64,000 nucleotides of DNA from Schistocerca nitens (lineage: Eukaryota; Arthropoda; Insecta; Orthoptera; Acrididae). The stretch is from positions 538,647,602 to 538,711,601 of the forward strand of contig NC_064616.1 in the NCBI RefSeq assembly GCF_023898315.1, read 5' to 3'. The notes beneath the pieces were generated by a model. That model was not told the DNA's origin and did not search any database. It was given only the letters and a program-made list of their open reading frames with translations. The translations under genes and the position numbers were made by a program. Positions 34,692-47,295 of this stretch are shown piece after piece. The number at the start of each line of letters is the position of its first letter. The stretch's first letter is position 1.

Positions 34692-35612
34692 TTACTGTTT
34701 CTCAGAGTGAGAAGGTACTCCGCGCTTACGAGAGCGAATGTGGGTAGAGTATTTTTCTGTTACTAGCACACAGGGCTGTAAATGACTTAGCTTCCCATAA
34801 GTAAAGCAAGTCGCTTTCCGGGAAGGGTAATTTTGTCTATTATGCGTGAAAAAGCAGCGGGGACAAGGTTTCACAGCAGACACACGCACTGACACATGTA
34901 TACTCTGTTTGCGCGAGGTGGTCCGTCGCAAGGACGTACCTGTTTGTCACTTTGTGTTACGCTGCAGACGGGAGCTACTTCAAAGTATTCCACGGCCCTG
35001 TCTCACAAATCCTGAAGTTCAATAATATGTAACACTTGTTTCAAATTAGGATCAGAATATTTGAGAATTAGTTCACGAAACCTGCCGTCTGGCACATTGT
35101 ATTAATTGCATCACGAATCATTTTGTCACTATAGTACTACCCACAGCTACATTGAGAACGACACTGTCAAACGTTTTTACCCATTGACGGTATGTCTGTT
35201 CTGGCTTTTTTCGTAATCGAACAAACTTGTAACGACCTGTAGCAACCTGTACCAGGTCCTCGTTATACTTATCGAGAGCGGAAACTAAATCTTCAAAAAC
35301 TAGCCTACCAGTCGTGAATAACTTATGAGCTTGGCGGTAAACTGCTGTGTCGGCCGTTAACAAGAAATAAGGTTTCACAGTACCTTACCTTTCATGTGAA
35401 GCATAATGTGCGTCGAACTGAGCGTAGTACTCGTTCCATTCCTCTTGTTGCTCCCTGAAAGCTCGGAACGGTGGAATGTACGGAGGAGGTGCCTTGGATA
35501 TGGCTGGCTGTTGTGGCGGAGGTGATGCAGCAGCGGCTTGTGCATCAGTGAGCTGCTGGAGTACCGTCATCAACTCTGACGTTTGGTGCTTCTGAAACTG
35601 AATGAAATGCAT
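34692..35612 (-). pseudogene. Gag of the gypsy-like element (broken)
   Basis: Structural protein of the virus-like particle. Pieces: 35612-35385 with an N-terminal glutamine/proline-rich stretch (PPPQQPA, PPPYIPPFRAF) and EEWNEYYAQFDAHYASHE; 35378-35118 with KPYFLLTADTAVYRQAHKLF and RLRKKPEQTYRQWVKTFDSV, matching the matrix/capsid-like region of gypsy gags; 34931-34692 with a degenerate zinc knuckle (CPRCFFTHNRQNYP, then CFTYGKLSHLQPC, where a tyrosine replaces one cysteine). The frame is broken between all three. Confidence 0.75.
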
Positions 35613-35820
35613 TAGATCAAACCCAGCGGCAACTGGAGGCGTAGGCGCACCAACAAATTAATTAGAAGCAATGCAAATACACAAATAGCGGGAGAGTCGC
35701 GGCTAGTCTGCAAGAAAGAACACAGTGTCCTCTGTAGGAAAAGAAAGAAATGTTAGGTACACAATGTGACGGAGCGGCGAAGATCGAAGGCAGCGCTGGT
35801 TCAGTAATCAGTGGCGCCAC

Positions 35821-36683
35821 TGCTACTGCGGAAATCAGCACTAACCCAAACAAGGAAGAAAACAAGTTGCGATACCCGATGAGAGGAATCCAAAATAATC
35901 TGTACATTAAACTTTCGAATTAATAATACACGTTGTTTCCAACGGCAAAGGAACATAAAATGATTGGACGATCAGTAAACACCAGGATCGCAGAACATAA
36001 GCGACATTGTAGGGTGGGGCAGGTGGAGAAATCGGCCGTGGCAGAGTCCGAGCTGTGAGAGACCTACCACATAGTAAAATTCGTCTACACGGAAGCCGAC
36101 ACGGAAGTTCTGGCTGTGGTGAAGAGCTTACACTCACGCTTGTTCAGAGATGCTAAAGAAACACACAAAAACGAGAATAAGTTCAACATGAAACAAGAAA
36201 GCCTCAAGGTTAACGGATCCTGGCTTCCCGTGTAGCAACGAACAACCGTTACAGTTAGCAAGAGGAGAACCGTGGATAAGCCCTTGGCCGTTGGCGCGCC
36301 AGGTACACATAGTCTGCGGCCGCGAGCTCGGCTCCAGTCCGCCACCAGCAATGGAGGGTAGAGCTTTGACAATGCGAGTCACTCGTGCAGGTGAAACGTC
36401 AGAAAAATCATAAAACGAATGTCAGCCGAAGAACCCGAGACAGAATCCAACAGGAAGTTTCTCGAAAGGAACATAACTCCTGTGGAATTAGAGTTATTCT
36501 CTATTACTACTCGCAAAACGCACGCTAAGTATCGTCTTCCTATTACTCAGTACTGATGCTGTCGATGTCTGCGACGGAACTGGGGCCGACCAGCGATGGA
36601 CGTGCGGTTCAGTCAACTTTGACAGTGGGTGCTAAACTCTCTCTTCCTGGAGGGGTGGGCTGCCCGTTTGTCGTAGGACTGCA
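35821..36683 (-). repeat. 5' LTR of the gypsy-like element, split by a Penelope fragment
   Basis: It begins TGCTACTGCGG at 35821, directly after the PBS-like sequence, and ends near GGACTGCA at 36683. Homology with the left LTR is broken by a 506-base insertion at 35959-36464. Confidence 0.7.
35947..36476 (+). mobile_element. 5'-truncated Penelope-like element with GIY-YIG-type tail
   Basis: The insertion at 35959-36464 is flanked by perfect 12 bp direct repeats, AAAGGAACATAA (35947-35958 and 36465-36476). Its plus-strand frame from 35963 reads IGRSVNTRIAEHKRHCRVGQ, then VEKSAVAESEL and a stop where the intact family has a histidine-containing stretch, then LAVVKSLHSRLFRDAKETHK, NENKFNMKQESLKVNGSWLP and a stop at 36235. 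The GRSxxTRxxEH block followed by VEKSAxAEH and EExLKxNxxWLP is how I remember the GIY-YIG endonuclease and C-terminus of Penelope-like retroelements. About 230 bases of 3' UTR follow. Only the last part of the protein is present. Confidence 0.8.
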
Positions 36684-36689
36684 CAGTTA

Positions 36690-37850
36690 TGGCACAAATA
36701 TATCGGAAATTGAACTGCAGATAAATAAAAAATAACAATTTATTTAAAAACAGGAATGAAATTGAACCAAGGAGCGTACATGAGAATATTCCTATACGAT
36801 TTTGCATCTAGTACCTGTAGAGAATCACACAGTAACTAATCCAACATTACCGGAAAACAGACCACTCTTGTTTACAAGAAGTGTCAAATAAAGAAGAAGT
36901 TTCCTTTTAACTAGATTTTTGAAAGGTGTTTGGCAATGTACATTTTCGGTTAACAGTGAAGAGGCGGCTACACAGTATATTGTGTATTCCGAACTATATG
37001 ATTGACTGAAACCACTTTTGACTGATAGAACCGTATGGCGAATGGGTAACTGAAGCAAATGAAATGGCTTATATCCCTTAACGAAGCGTAACAGTGTAAT
37101 AGCCCAACACATTGTCAGTTATGCATAAGACTTTTGTTCATCAAGCATAGATCACCATTGTGAAAATTATCGTTGTCTGTGTATATTAACTGAAGTACAC
37201 TAAAATATGCTTATACTCCTATTATGTAACCATTATAATCATTGGGATACGGCAGTGCAAAAACAATTGTGGAGGTTACACTGATGCTTCCATAACTATA
37301 ACTTTGAAACTTCTTGTGGATGAGTGGGCACCAGTTGCGGAGATGAAAGACAGCTCCTATACGCGTCGTTATTATCAGGTTTGAGCTGTGGTTCGAGCTC
37401 ATAAATGGTGGTTGCGCTCGTGTTCATATGCGAGCCGCAATTTGAGTGTATGTGAGTTTTCGCAATCGTGACAGTCGTTGGTTGCAGTGAGTAGAAAAGA
37501 TAACTCTGACAGCGGTTTTGTCTCTACAAAATATAAATGATTGGTCGCAGGTTTAGCTTATGTAACAGTTCTTGACCGTTGTCGTTACCAACCACCTCTC
37601 CACAACATAAATATCTCCGACGATGGTTGAATTATGAAACAGTAAGGTTGTCACCTGGAGTTATTAATTTTTTTTTCTTGCTCCCTTACCCCAGAACGGC
37701 ACATGGTAAGCATGGATATTAACGCATTTGGCATGGTTAGTTTAAGGGGTTGTCTGATGCCATATCTGTCGTGACCCCGTTATTCCCTGAGACGGCTTTT
37801 GTGTACCCCAACTGCCTGCGTGTGGTGTTATTCGTCTGGAAGTGAGCCAA
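36690..37850. other. Unassigned sequence
   Basis: No gene recognised. Minus-strand open frames at 36825-37112 and 37211-37402 carry no motif. Confidence 0.4.
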
Positions 37851-37859
37851 GGGTTTCTA

Positions 37860-38030
37860 AATGTTTGCTAATCGAGTAAGTGAGGCGGGACTTCGGTACC
37901 AGCCCGGTATTCACCTACTAGGTTGCGGGAAACCGCCTTAAAACTGCATTTAGGAGGGCCGTCACACCGACCTCTGTGGTTAATTCGCCTGGCGGATTCG
38001 ATACGGGTGGCGGAACTTTCATTATTAGAA
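37860..38030 (+). repeat. Dispersed repeat with GGCGGATTCGAT motif
   Basis: Contains CGGGAAACCGCCTTAAAACTGCATTTAGGA-type text (quoted parts: GGGAAACCGCCTTAAAAC, then GGCGGATTCGATACGGGTGG), which I recall as a tRNA-like repeat frequent in grasshopper genomes. GGATTCGAT resembles a B-box. The boundaries are approximate. Confidence 0.55.
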
Positions 38031-38040
38031 GCCGCACTTT

Positions 38041-38192
38041 CAAATGTTCAAATGTGTGTGAAATCTTATGGGACTTAACTGCTAAGGTCATCAGTCCCTA
38101 AGCTTACACACTACTTAACCTAAATTATCCTAAGGACAAACGCACACACCCATGCCCGAGGAGGTATTCGAACCTCCGCCGGGACCAGCCAG
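38041..38192 (-). mobile_element. SINE of a second subfamily (head truncated)
   Basis: On the minus strand the B-box region reads GGAGGTTCGAATACCTCCTC, followed by a GGGCATGGGTGTGTGCG stretch and a tail with GGGACTGATGACCTTAGCAG and TTAAGTCCCATAAGATTTCA. This tail resembles the main SINE family but with a different end (CACACACATTTGAACATT). The 5' head is cut off near GCTGGTCCCGGC. Imperfect ACTTT..AAAT repeats lie on both sides. Confidence 0.8.
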
Positions 38193-39579
38193 CTGTACTT
38201 TAACAAATATAGCTATCTGTTTAGCTTGTTAGTTAGTATGATTGTTTATTTAAATTGTAAAGTCCATTGCCTGTGTTTTAAAACAGTAACTTTCCTGTGA
38301 TAAAGTGTTTTGTATCGCTTTAGATAATGTGTGGTAGATTGCATTGTTTACCTGTATTGTTATGACCTGCGATAAGTTATTAATTCCAAGATTCCTACTT
38401 GTGTGACCTGTGAAACAGATGTTAATAGAATGATATCAAGCAGTCCTTTGGAAATTTCGTTAGTAAATCTAAATTAACTAACAACCAGTTAAACACTGAA
38501 AGAATTTTGCTTTTCCTTGTATGTTACTCTGTGTCGATTACTTGGTGTGTAGTACGTTATTGTTGTTACAACACTTAATTTTTCATAGTGAGTTTTAGTG
38601 GTTTAAAAGTTTTTCTATGCTGTTATGACTAAATTATCTAAAAATAAATTAGTCAAGGTATGTGTTAGTATGCTGTAATTTTCATGAACTGCCATGTTTA
38701 AGGTAATTTCAAAGACAGAATAATATCAATACGATTTATTGAATTAAGAGTTTTCTTTCATAATTACTGACCAGATTTATTCAGGCCTTCTTAAATCAGT
38801 AATTACACAGAATATTTGCGTCTGTGGGCATGATACAAAATTATGTAATCAACTTGTAGATTATGTAGAGAACTGGCTTAATCAATTAGTTTTACTGTGA
38901 AGTTTGTCCAATTGGTGTGACAACAGTATTATATGAACATATTTTTAATTAATCTCAAACAACTAATTTAACCTGCTAGTAAAAATATTTACATTCGTGA
39001 AGGATTAATATCAAATTTAAAACTTTCATTAATTAAAAATTACATTTCAGTAATATCGTCATAGTTGAGTGAGTAGTCATGCGTTCATAGCAGTGAGTTT
39101 CATAAGTTTGCTTGTTCCGATTAGGCTGTATACGGAATCGACATCCTTGCTTCTGAGATCCTTAGGTATGTGACCATATGGTCAAGTGGTTTAACCGATC
39201 GCTGAGCTAGGACGTCACAACAGGTCTGATAATATTCTCAATACTCATAAACAATATATTTTATACATCAGTAGGAGAACTCTTCGATAGCTCACTTATG
39301 AGGCCGTTCGTTATTTGTAGGAAAATATCGTTGCTGGAAAGCAAATGCGGAACGGCTTTAGAGGAGTTTTCACCTCTTGTACTCTCTGATAGGTATAATG
39401 ACCGTAACAGAGATAATGTATCCTATATTACTAAAGAGATACAAAATATCACATCGTTTGGATACAATGGTGTATACAACTTAAGGACGCATGGTGTTTC
39501 ACTGCCAACGAAATTAGCTTGATGAAAATATCACCATACATTTTTTGGTCCCTGCTACCTCCTCCCAAAATATGGAAAG
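38193..39579. other. Unassigned AT-rich sequence
   Basis: Nothing recognised. A plus-strand open frame at 39298-39522 has 74 codons without a motif. Confidence 0.4.
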
Positions 39580-39591
39580 CAAAGAGCTTGC

Positions 39592-39781
39592 GCCAGCCTG
39601 AGTGGCCGTGCGGTTCTAGGCGCTACAGTCTGGAACCGAGCGACCGCTACGGTCGCAGGTTCGAATCCTGCCTCGGACATGGATGTGTGTGATGTCCTTA
39701 GGTTAGTTAGGTTCAATTAGTTCTAAGTTCTAGGCGACTGATGACCTCAGAAGTTAAGTCGCATAGTGCTCAGAGCCAAGT
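39592..39781 (+). mobile_element. tRNA-derived SINE
   Basis: Nearly full-length plus-strand copy with A-box GAGTGGCCGTGCGGTTC, B-box GGTTCGAATCC and a tail with GGCGACTGATGACCTCAGAA ending at AGCCAAG. A perfect 12 bp target-site duplication, CAAAGAGCTTGC, lies at 39580-39591 and 39782-39793. It shares the variant tail (CTAGGCGACTGATG, AAGTCGCATAGTGC) with the copy at 56281, which suggests a common subfamily. Confidence 0.95.
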
Positions 39782-39793
39782 CAAAGAGCTTGC

Positions 39794-41390
39794 ACTAGAA
39801 GACATTAGTTTCACAGTATAGAAGATGAAGAAGTGCTCATAGATCTTAATGTATGCGTTTTAGAGCCCATTTTTAATAGACTTTTGCTTCAAATGATTGT
39901 TCCTGTCATGTCCCTGCATACTGATCGTTCCTCCGGGTATACCCTGTAGAAATAACTCCTACAGGGTAGTACCGAAGGTGAAAGAGGTACATGTTTGTCT
40001 CTCCCGCTCCCTTCTTATAATTTTATGGTTGAATGACTTGTTAATGGCACAATGTTCTTCCTCTCAGTATCATATGTTCCACATATGCCTCAGCTTGGAA
40101 GAAAAATACTATGAGACGTTGCGTTTCATTTTCTCTGGAGCCCAGCAGCCTAATCCTTCTCCATACCAGGTCCTGATTTCCTTGTCTGCATGATATGGAA
40201 GCATGGGTGTGTGTTTTCGAATGTTCGAAGTAGGTGAGAGACGTTTCTTTCCGTCAGAAGTGTTCCAGACAAGTTTTCGATTTATGCTCCTATCGTCTTA
40301 GTTTAAGCGTCAGAGATATCCAGTAAAATAAAATGAAGTGTAGACTGTGCCTCTCCCGTCTATAGCTTTGCCCAGTGAAACAGCATGTTGTGAATTGTGA
40401 GCTTTCCCAGTTTTTGTGTTTCAATCGATTGATTGGCCGTGGGGAACCATTTATTTCCCATTGTAAAAAAGTGGGGGCCATCCTTAGCGGACGAGTGTAG
40501 GCTGGTTTTCTGGAGACACTCTTCGGGCAGACTTTAACGCGTGAGCATGGTAATTCCCTTGCAAAATGGGTTTAGTATACATCGGGTTGCGTTGTGTGAG
40601 TTAGGGTGTTGTTAGATTTCAGTGTATCAACACTTTTATGTTCAGTTACTAATCTTATTATGCTTTTTCAGTAATATTCGCGTGTCTATGTCAACAGATT
40701 TTTGTGCGACCTAATATGTTGTATACTTGATCCGTTTTTCCACAGTGTGTATCCGTGCGGTGGTACCGCGCTATCATTTGATAAGTTTCGTGTTCCTTGT
40801 CTACCCGTAATTATCCAATAATGTTAGCTTAGCTGAAGATTAATTGAGCGAAATATTTCACGGTAACGAATGTCTCGTAATGGTGCGGACTTGTTGTCTT
40901 TCATGAATAATTGCCCTACGCGTGTTGCTCTGCACTCTTGTGTTCTGTTTATTACTTTTTGTTCACACCGCTTTCTGCGAGCTTTAGCATTATATTTGAA
41001 ATGCGGTCTGTTAATTTTCTTTCTCAAAGCAAAATATTTGGTAAAAACCCGTCTTTCTTTTATGAAAACTACGTGGCGAAAAACCTGTGTTTTACAATCC
41101 ATAATCCTTTCCAGCAGAGAGAACTCGATTCTAAGAAGATAATGAATATCCACGTCAATAACATGAGGCTCTTCCTAAATTTAAGCGAAATTTGCTACTA
41201 CTCGTTGGTCCAGTTTCCTTTATCCATTCGTAACTTCGAACTTAAACGCAAGGCAGTAGTGGGGCTGAGTAGGATGAACAACCACATGCATGGTGACACT
41301 ACCTTGAACATGTTTTGTCGGAATAGATTGATAACAGGGACTTAATACTTTGAAAAAGAGCGTAGCCCTAGAAAGTGAAAGAAATACCCA
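39794..41390. other. Unassigned sequence
   Basis: No gene recognised. Open frames on both strands at 40824-41345 (up to 144 codons) have no motif that I know. Confidence 0.4.
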
Positions 41391-42450
41391 TTGAGACGAA
41401 TAGAAATTACACTTTTATTGAAAGACAATAATTATACAGGAGTCACTGCGATTTATGATGTGCAACGGGGCATTATAAAAGGAGTTCTCTTAGGAGGATG
41501 TTCGGTCCCTTCATCAGCGCTGATGACACCTGTTGGATGGTTGTTGGTGCATTTGAACGTGCTGCCATACGTGCCTCAATGCATCCCACAAGTCCTCTAT
41601 GGGACTTAAGTCTATGGAACTGACAGGGCAGTCCATTTGCCAATTATAGTCTCGTCCCAAGAGGTCCTCCATCCACGCTGTTCTATGTGGTCTCTCATTG
41701 TCATCCATAAAAACGAGATCAGGGCCGAATGCACTCCTGGAAAGATACACATCTGGAAGGAGTACAGTGTCATAATATTGTGGATCAGTGAGTGTACTGT
41801 TTTCAGACATTTGGAGCTCAGTACGCCCATGCTACGTAATGACTCCCCACACCATAACACCTGGACCACCAAAACAATGATATTCGACAATGTTTCTGGG
41901 TACATTACGTGATCCCACCTCTCATAATATTGGGTTCGCCCACAATCACTCTCAGACTGAATCTGTTCTCATACGAGTAGAGCTGGCGACCCTTCTCGAC
42001 ATTGGTCAAGTCACTATGCTCTTGGCATCATCGCAAACAATTCAGCCGATGTACAGGTGTCACCGGGACAAAACGTACAGGCCGTGGGCAAGGTATCCAT
42101 CATGCAGTTGCCGTGCCATTGTCGTTGCAATTGCATTCGCTATTTGAGATAGCTCCCTTATTGCCTGCTGCAGAATACAGTGGTCACCTGGTGCAGTAGT
42201 TGACCGTGTTGACTACCTTCTTAAAGCAACAGAGCCTGTACTTGGAAACACTCATCATGTACCTAAGCAATTCTGGGATCCATACTAAACTCCTAGGCTT
42301 CACCGGTCACACTTCACCCCCACCCAGTTTCCCAATGATTCTTTAGCGTACAATGTCACCTAAATGTTGTCTCAGGGCCAGGTTGTAACCAAAAACATCA
42401 CCACAGTGCTCCGTAAGTGATCGCTGATTGACAAACACTCTTTTTACATT
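41391..42450 (-). mobile_element. Tc1/mariner transposase relic
   Basis: On the minus strand, the decayed first catalytic block lies near 41970-41930 (a SDCGRTQYYERW-like stretch follows a lost FSDESRF). The piece at 41905-41612 includes a frame-shifted GGG/MVWGG-like block (VVQVLWCGE). The piece at 41810-41514 has QMSENSTLTDPQYYDTVLLP, VFMDDNERPHRTAWMEDLLG (second aspartate) and SSIDLSPIEDLWDAL (glutamate), spaced DD34E. The N-terminal half to about 42450 is heavily mutated. Inverted ends were not found; both boundaries are approximate. Confidence 0.75.
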
Positions 42451-45270
42451 TCTTCAACTGCCTAGTGTAGCATAGCTAGCCCCACTTGGCGCTGCAGTCT
42501 CGCTGATCTCGCGCCATGTGACGTCCAGTCCTCCGTACACGACTTGCAGACCTATGGGATCTTGCTCCTGCACTTCCATTCAGTTCCATCAAGTTGTTAA
42601 CGTGTTATATTATTTTATCTATCTCGTACTTAAGCTTTGTAGAGCAGTATGTATAGATGTAATTCTATGAAACAAGAACAAATTGTACGAACCTGGGAAA
42701 TTAGTGATTAGGAAGTCGACTTGAAAACTTTTATTTATTGGAAGATTCGCACCGCATCAAACATTCATAGAGAAACAAATCTGGGTGTTGCTTCCCACTG
42801 CACTGTGTTCTTTATCATGGAGCAACGGATAGTTACAGAAATTTATCCATTTGTGAACTTTGCTTCGTTATTCAATAATTTTATTGGAATTAACCAGTGA
42901 AAAAATTTAAGATGCGCAGCATCACTTGCGATATTAAGATAATGCACCCGCTGTTAGTGAAATAATGAAATCTTCTTTCTTGAAATGTTGGCCGTACACA
43001 TGATCGTGGTACGTTAACACAAGCAGAAAGTGGTTGTATACTACTTGGAGAACAACACTAAACAATAGTATTAATGCGTTGATGTTCCTACAGATGTTTT
43101 AAATCAGTTCTCCAAAGAACAATACGCAAAGGATACTCTAATGTTAGCATGCAGTGTACTAAAATCTCTCGAAACCACACGATGTGAAATGTGTTCTGGT
43201 TCGGACTACATTCAGACTACAGCATTTATTCTTCTGAATTATATTTCTTTAAACGAACATATCTGTTCTTGCTGCAATAGCTGGTCTCCTTTCCGGAGCA
43301 ACTGGTATTTATTTAAGAAGTACTGATATTCGTTGTAAATCTGAATTTATAGTAATTTCAGTTGATTTCAATAAATGCAATGGACAAAAAATTAAAGGAT
43401 CGGTTTTCGAAAGTTTTTAATTGCCTCCCATTGCGAGAAATAAGGTTGCATTTCGCTGAAAAGTTTCTAGAGACTTCCTCTGTAATAGCGCAAAACCTTG
43501 GTGCTCTGGGGAATCACCTTCCGGTTCGGCAACGCTGGAAACTTCAACGTGTCGGCACATACGAAGCAACGGTCACAACTCAGAAGTTCACGTGAGCTGT
43601 AAGTTGGGTTAATAATATCACATTGGCACCAAATCTCACCACAAATCTGCTCAACACAGCAGTGGTCGTGTCACATGACGAAAGTTCGGCACACCCCTCT
43701 TAGCCACATTTTATACTTTTCATTGATGTCTCTGTGATGGAGGTCAAAGACCGCGACACCCTGTGTTGAAATCAAGCGGTTTTGTAATGGGCAGTGCAGG
43801 AAAACATTTCAGACACGCCGCCGCTCAGAATCGACAACAATAGGCCTCTGGGTGTGACATAAAGGGTGTTAGTGAAACCGCTTGTTCAGTTGGCGCATTG
43901 ATTCGCACACATTTCGCGGTCCAAAACGACGGTTCGGAGTGCGATGAGCAACAGGATGACTGTCTTGACCAATCTGGGCACTGCTGCCGCCCTGCGCCTT
44001 TTCAACCTTACTCTAAGAACATTCCAGTGCTGCCACTACACTGGACAGGCTCACATCCCTTTGGAGTGTAGCATGACCGCAATTTTTGCTGTCTCCTGCA
44101 AGGTGGAACAACTAGGGATCGATCGAAACAATCAGACAAAATATGAACGTGATCCAAAGCAGAAAAGTTTTATGATTTCTCTTTCCTCCTTTTTCGTAAC
44201 CTGCTGTGGCATAATCATGAGAGGCTTCTACGACGATACATGCCGGAATAAAATTCAAAGTGTCCCTCTAAACCCACCAGACATGGCAACACCGATCCAC
44301 CCTTGTTCAACACGTTAAACATGTACGTATGAGAGACTTCGCCAGCAATTCAGCCATGCGGCTGCTCTAGCGCCTGAAGGCAGACTAGCTCCACTACAAG
44401 GCGTCGAAAGGTTTTGCCTAAACCGTAGGCGCAAGAGCAGCCTCGTGGTTGAATTGATGTAGAAATTTCTGATAGGTACTATTATGCGCAAAAGTATCCG
44501 AACGGCCTGAATTGTGAGCCACCTGATTTGCATGCAACCCACATAACGTAGCTGTCCAGTGGGCCCTCTAATCGCTTTACGATACAGTCATTCGACTATG
44601 CAAAATGCATACCACGAGAGACCACTAGACTACACTGTTCCTTAAGGCAATCAGTGCGATGTAACATCACACCATAATACTGCAAAAACCAGAAAAACAC
44701 GTAATTAGAGATGTGTTAGTCCCTAACGCTTGTACAGGTTACAATGATTTTATAAGCGTTACCATCTCATTACAATCTGAAACAACTAACTATGGCACAT
44801 AAACTACGTAGCAATCCTTAAATAAAGTAAATGCTTGCATGGATAAGATAATCTGAGACAATGTCTGGACTAATAAAGGTCTATGACAATTCGAAGTATT
44901 TTTCCTCTGTATAAGGGTTTCCCGCACCTGCTAAATGTCCGATGAACGATTGGTTTTTGCATGATCTGGTCATTATCGGAACTAGTTAAAGAAAACGCGA
45001 TAAACAGCGGTAAACGATCTATATAAACCGCAATATTAATGGAGTATAGTTAGTAATTTCTCTGTACTAAATATTCATCAAGAATTATTTGCCCACATGT
45101 TGAACTATATAGCACATGACGAAATATTTTGTTCTGGGTCTGGACAGAAACCCAGCAGACGTAGCCGCTACTAACTAAAGTACACATTCGCACCTGCCCG
45201 GGACTTGATCAAGGCAATGATCATCAATGCTGTCAAGCCGTAAAGAGACGTAAAATATAAAGGTTTTCAC
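42451..45270. other. Unassigned sequence
   Basis: No gene recognised. The stretch 43600-44560 is less AT-rich and holds open frames of 75-124 codons on both strands. GCAAAAGTATCCGAACGGCC near 44490 resembles the outer repeat of the Tc1 elements elsewhere in the window, so part of it may be a decayed Tc1 remnant; no transposase text was found. Confidence 0.35.
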
Positions 45271-46435
45271 CAGTATTAGTTCACACATCTGAACCTGAAA
45301 CGAAATGACGAAATCATTTCTACTACATCAAAACTATTATCGCCCTGTTAACTGACCACGAAAGGCGTATAATATACTCTCCTTCACAAGTAACCAAGTA
45401 TGCATGTGCTGAAAATTGGAATACTGTGATTTAAAATCTTGTGACGGGATTTTCTACCCAGCACGTTATTGGATCATTAAGTAAGTAAAACTAGATGTTA
45501 GAAATCCAATTTATTTACCAGCAGCGAGCTGTATCAATATGAGATGAGGGTACAATTTGTTTTGCTTGCCCGGGAATCGAATACGGCGTGCACTGTCACA
45601 GTTTCCCATCCATAAATAGACTTTAAGCATCAACTGCTTGCTCACCAGTAGTGAGATGCTCGCATGTTTCACTAGAAATAACTGTACCTATCGTTATTGT
45701 TGACAGTTCATGAACAGACATTAAATGTGCATATTATTTTTCGGTGGTTCAAATTGGTTCAAATGTCTCTGAGCACAATGGGACTTAACTTCTAAGGCCA
45801 TCAGTCACCTAGAACTTATAACTACTTAAACCTGACTAACCTAAGAACATCACACACATCCATGCCCGAGGCAGTATTCGACCCTGCGACCGTAGCGGTC
45901 ACGCGGTTCCAGACTGTAGCGCCTAGAACCGCACGGCCACCCCGGCCGGCTTTCGGTGGTAGGTGAGTGTGCATATGCTAGGGCGTAACATGAACTTGTG
46001 AATATGTTTGTGCTGGACCAGGAATGCAACGCAGATACGTTCCATTTCTAGAGATCCGAATTCTAATTCCAGTCGAGGACGAAAAATTACAACGTCTCAA
46101 GGTTCAATTAAATGTAACACTGTGAACGAAATAACCATTCCTAAATTAAATGAAACAAACTTTTTAGTGCTAGTTTGCTGGCGACAGAGTTTGTGCCTCC
46201 GGCGGCTGCCGCCTTTGTTATGGCTCCATTTAAACAGTCTCTGACGCTGTTGTTAGTGAAGGGATATTGTGTTTAATGCGGATTCTGTACTACTGCGTGC
46301 ATAACACTCTGGACTTTGCGTTACCATAGGTGAATTAGATCTTTTCGTGAATGTTAAAATGCACGCCATGAGTGACAATCGAACCTATTCGCCGCAAGTA
46401 TCAAACTACAATCAACCCACCAGACCACTGCAACC
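45271..46435 (+). repeat. Unnamed dispersed repeat, copy A
   Basis: It aligns by eye with 56657-57802 in the same orientation. Shared strings include AGTAACCA.GT, CGTTATTGGAT, GCTTGCTCACCAGTAGTGAG (AAG in B), ATCGTTATTGTTGACA, CAGATACGTTCCATT and GACCA.GA.T.CAACCCAG. A SINE interrupts it (45749-45950). Several short strings resemble Pol III B-boxes (GGGAATCGAATAC near 45570, GACAATCGAACCTA near 46376). It ends directly at the LTR at 46441. Function and class are unknown. Confidence 0.7.
45749..45950 (-). mobile_element. tRNA-derived SINE
   Basis: Full-length minus-strand copy (head GCCGGCCGGGGTGGCCGTGC at 45950, B-box in GGTCGAATACTG with one change). A perfect 10 bp target-site duplication, TTTCGGTGGT, lies at 45739-45748 and 45951-45960. 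It sits in the dispersed repeat copy A. Confidence 0.95.
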
Positions 46436-46440
46436 CACAT

Positions 46441-46996
46441 TGTAAGTAGGCTGTTTAGGTTTTTTTTATTGGTAACGCCACCTCTGTATAGAAAATCACT
46501 GGCTGTGCGGTGTGCAGTCTGTGGCTGCTTTGCATTATTGTAATACTCGCCTTTGTAGTGTTAGGCAGCTGGCTGTGAACAGCGCATAGCGTTGGGCAGT
46601 TGGAGGTGAGCCGCCAGCAGTGGTGGATGTGGGGAGAGAGATGGCGGAGTTTTGAAATTTGTCATGAACTGCTATATTTATATATGATGATATCAAGGTA
46701 AATATATTGTTTGTTCTCTATTAATATCTTTCATTTGCAAACTATCCCTATCAGTAGTTAGTGCCTTCAGTAGTTTGAATCTTTTATTTAGCTGGCAGTA
46801 GTGGCGCTCGCTGTATTGCAGTAGCTTGAGCAGCGAAGATTTTTGTGAGGTAAGTGATTTGTGAAAGGTATAGTTTAATGTTAGTCAGGGCCATTCTTTT
46901 GTAGGGAATTTTGAAAGTCAGATTGCGTTGCGCTATAAATATTGTGTGTCAGTTTAAGCACAGTCATTGTATAAATTTTTCTAAGGGGACGTTTCA
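46441..46996 (+). repeat. 5' LTR of the gag-only element
   Basis: Starts TGTAAGTAGGCTGTTTAGGT. Identity with the right copy runs to CTAAGGGG at 46988. The next bases, ACGTTTCA (to 46996), probably complete the LTR with the usual CA end; they are missing in the right copy. Confidence 0.85.
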
Positions 46997-47295
46997 TATG
47001 TCGACCCTTAGCCTAGGATACCTCACCGGAATCTTCTGATTTTTTCTTGTAGTTTGTGTAATTAGTGTAGATTTTGTTTATTGCTAGCGCGTAATTGTAG
47101 AGAGAATCTCCTTTGTAGTTGCAGTCTTTCATTGTTGTACAGTAAAACAGTTGTGTCATGCATGTAGATTTGCACCAAGTATTTCGCAGCTGCAATTAAC
47201 TAGATATTATTTTCAGTGTTATGTTAATGTGTTCTCTTATTTTTGCTCTTCAAATTGTGCTTTTCTGTGTTATCGTGTGAAATACTGTGACAATA

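Larger units (their letters stand above)
30721..36683 (-). mobile_element. Ty3/gypsy-like LTR retrotransposon (dead, minus strand)
   Basis: Reading right to left: 5' LTR (35821-36683, with an insertion), a PBS-like TGGCGCCACTG directly inside it (minus strand, from 35819 down), gag, zinc knuckle, protease, RT, RNase H, integrase and 3' LTR (30721-31290, with a SINE). The pol order PR-RT-RH-IN is that of the Ty3/gypsy group. The LTRs share stretches such as GGAATCCAAAATAATCTG/CGAATCCAAAATTATCTG, CTCTATTACTACT and CTCTTCCTGGAGG, but have diverged clearly, so the insertion is old. Every coding domain is interrupted. No target-site duplication was found, and LTR ends are approximate. Confidence 0.85.

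Noticed and set aside
40824..41345. Open frames on both strands as a conserved gene
   Set aside because: Both strands are open over the same interval with unrelated low-complexity text; no motif supports either.
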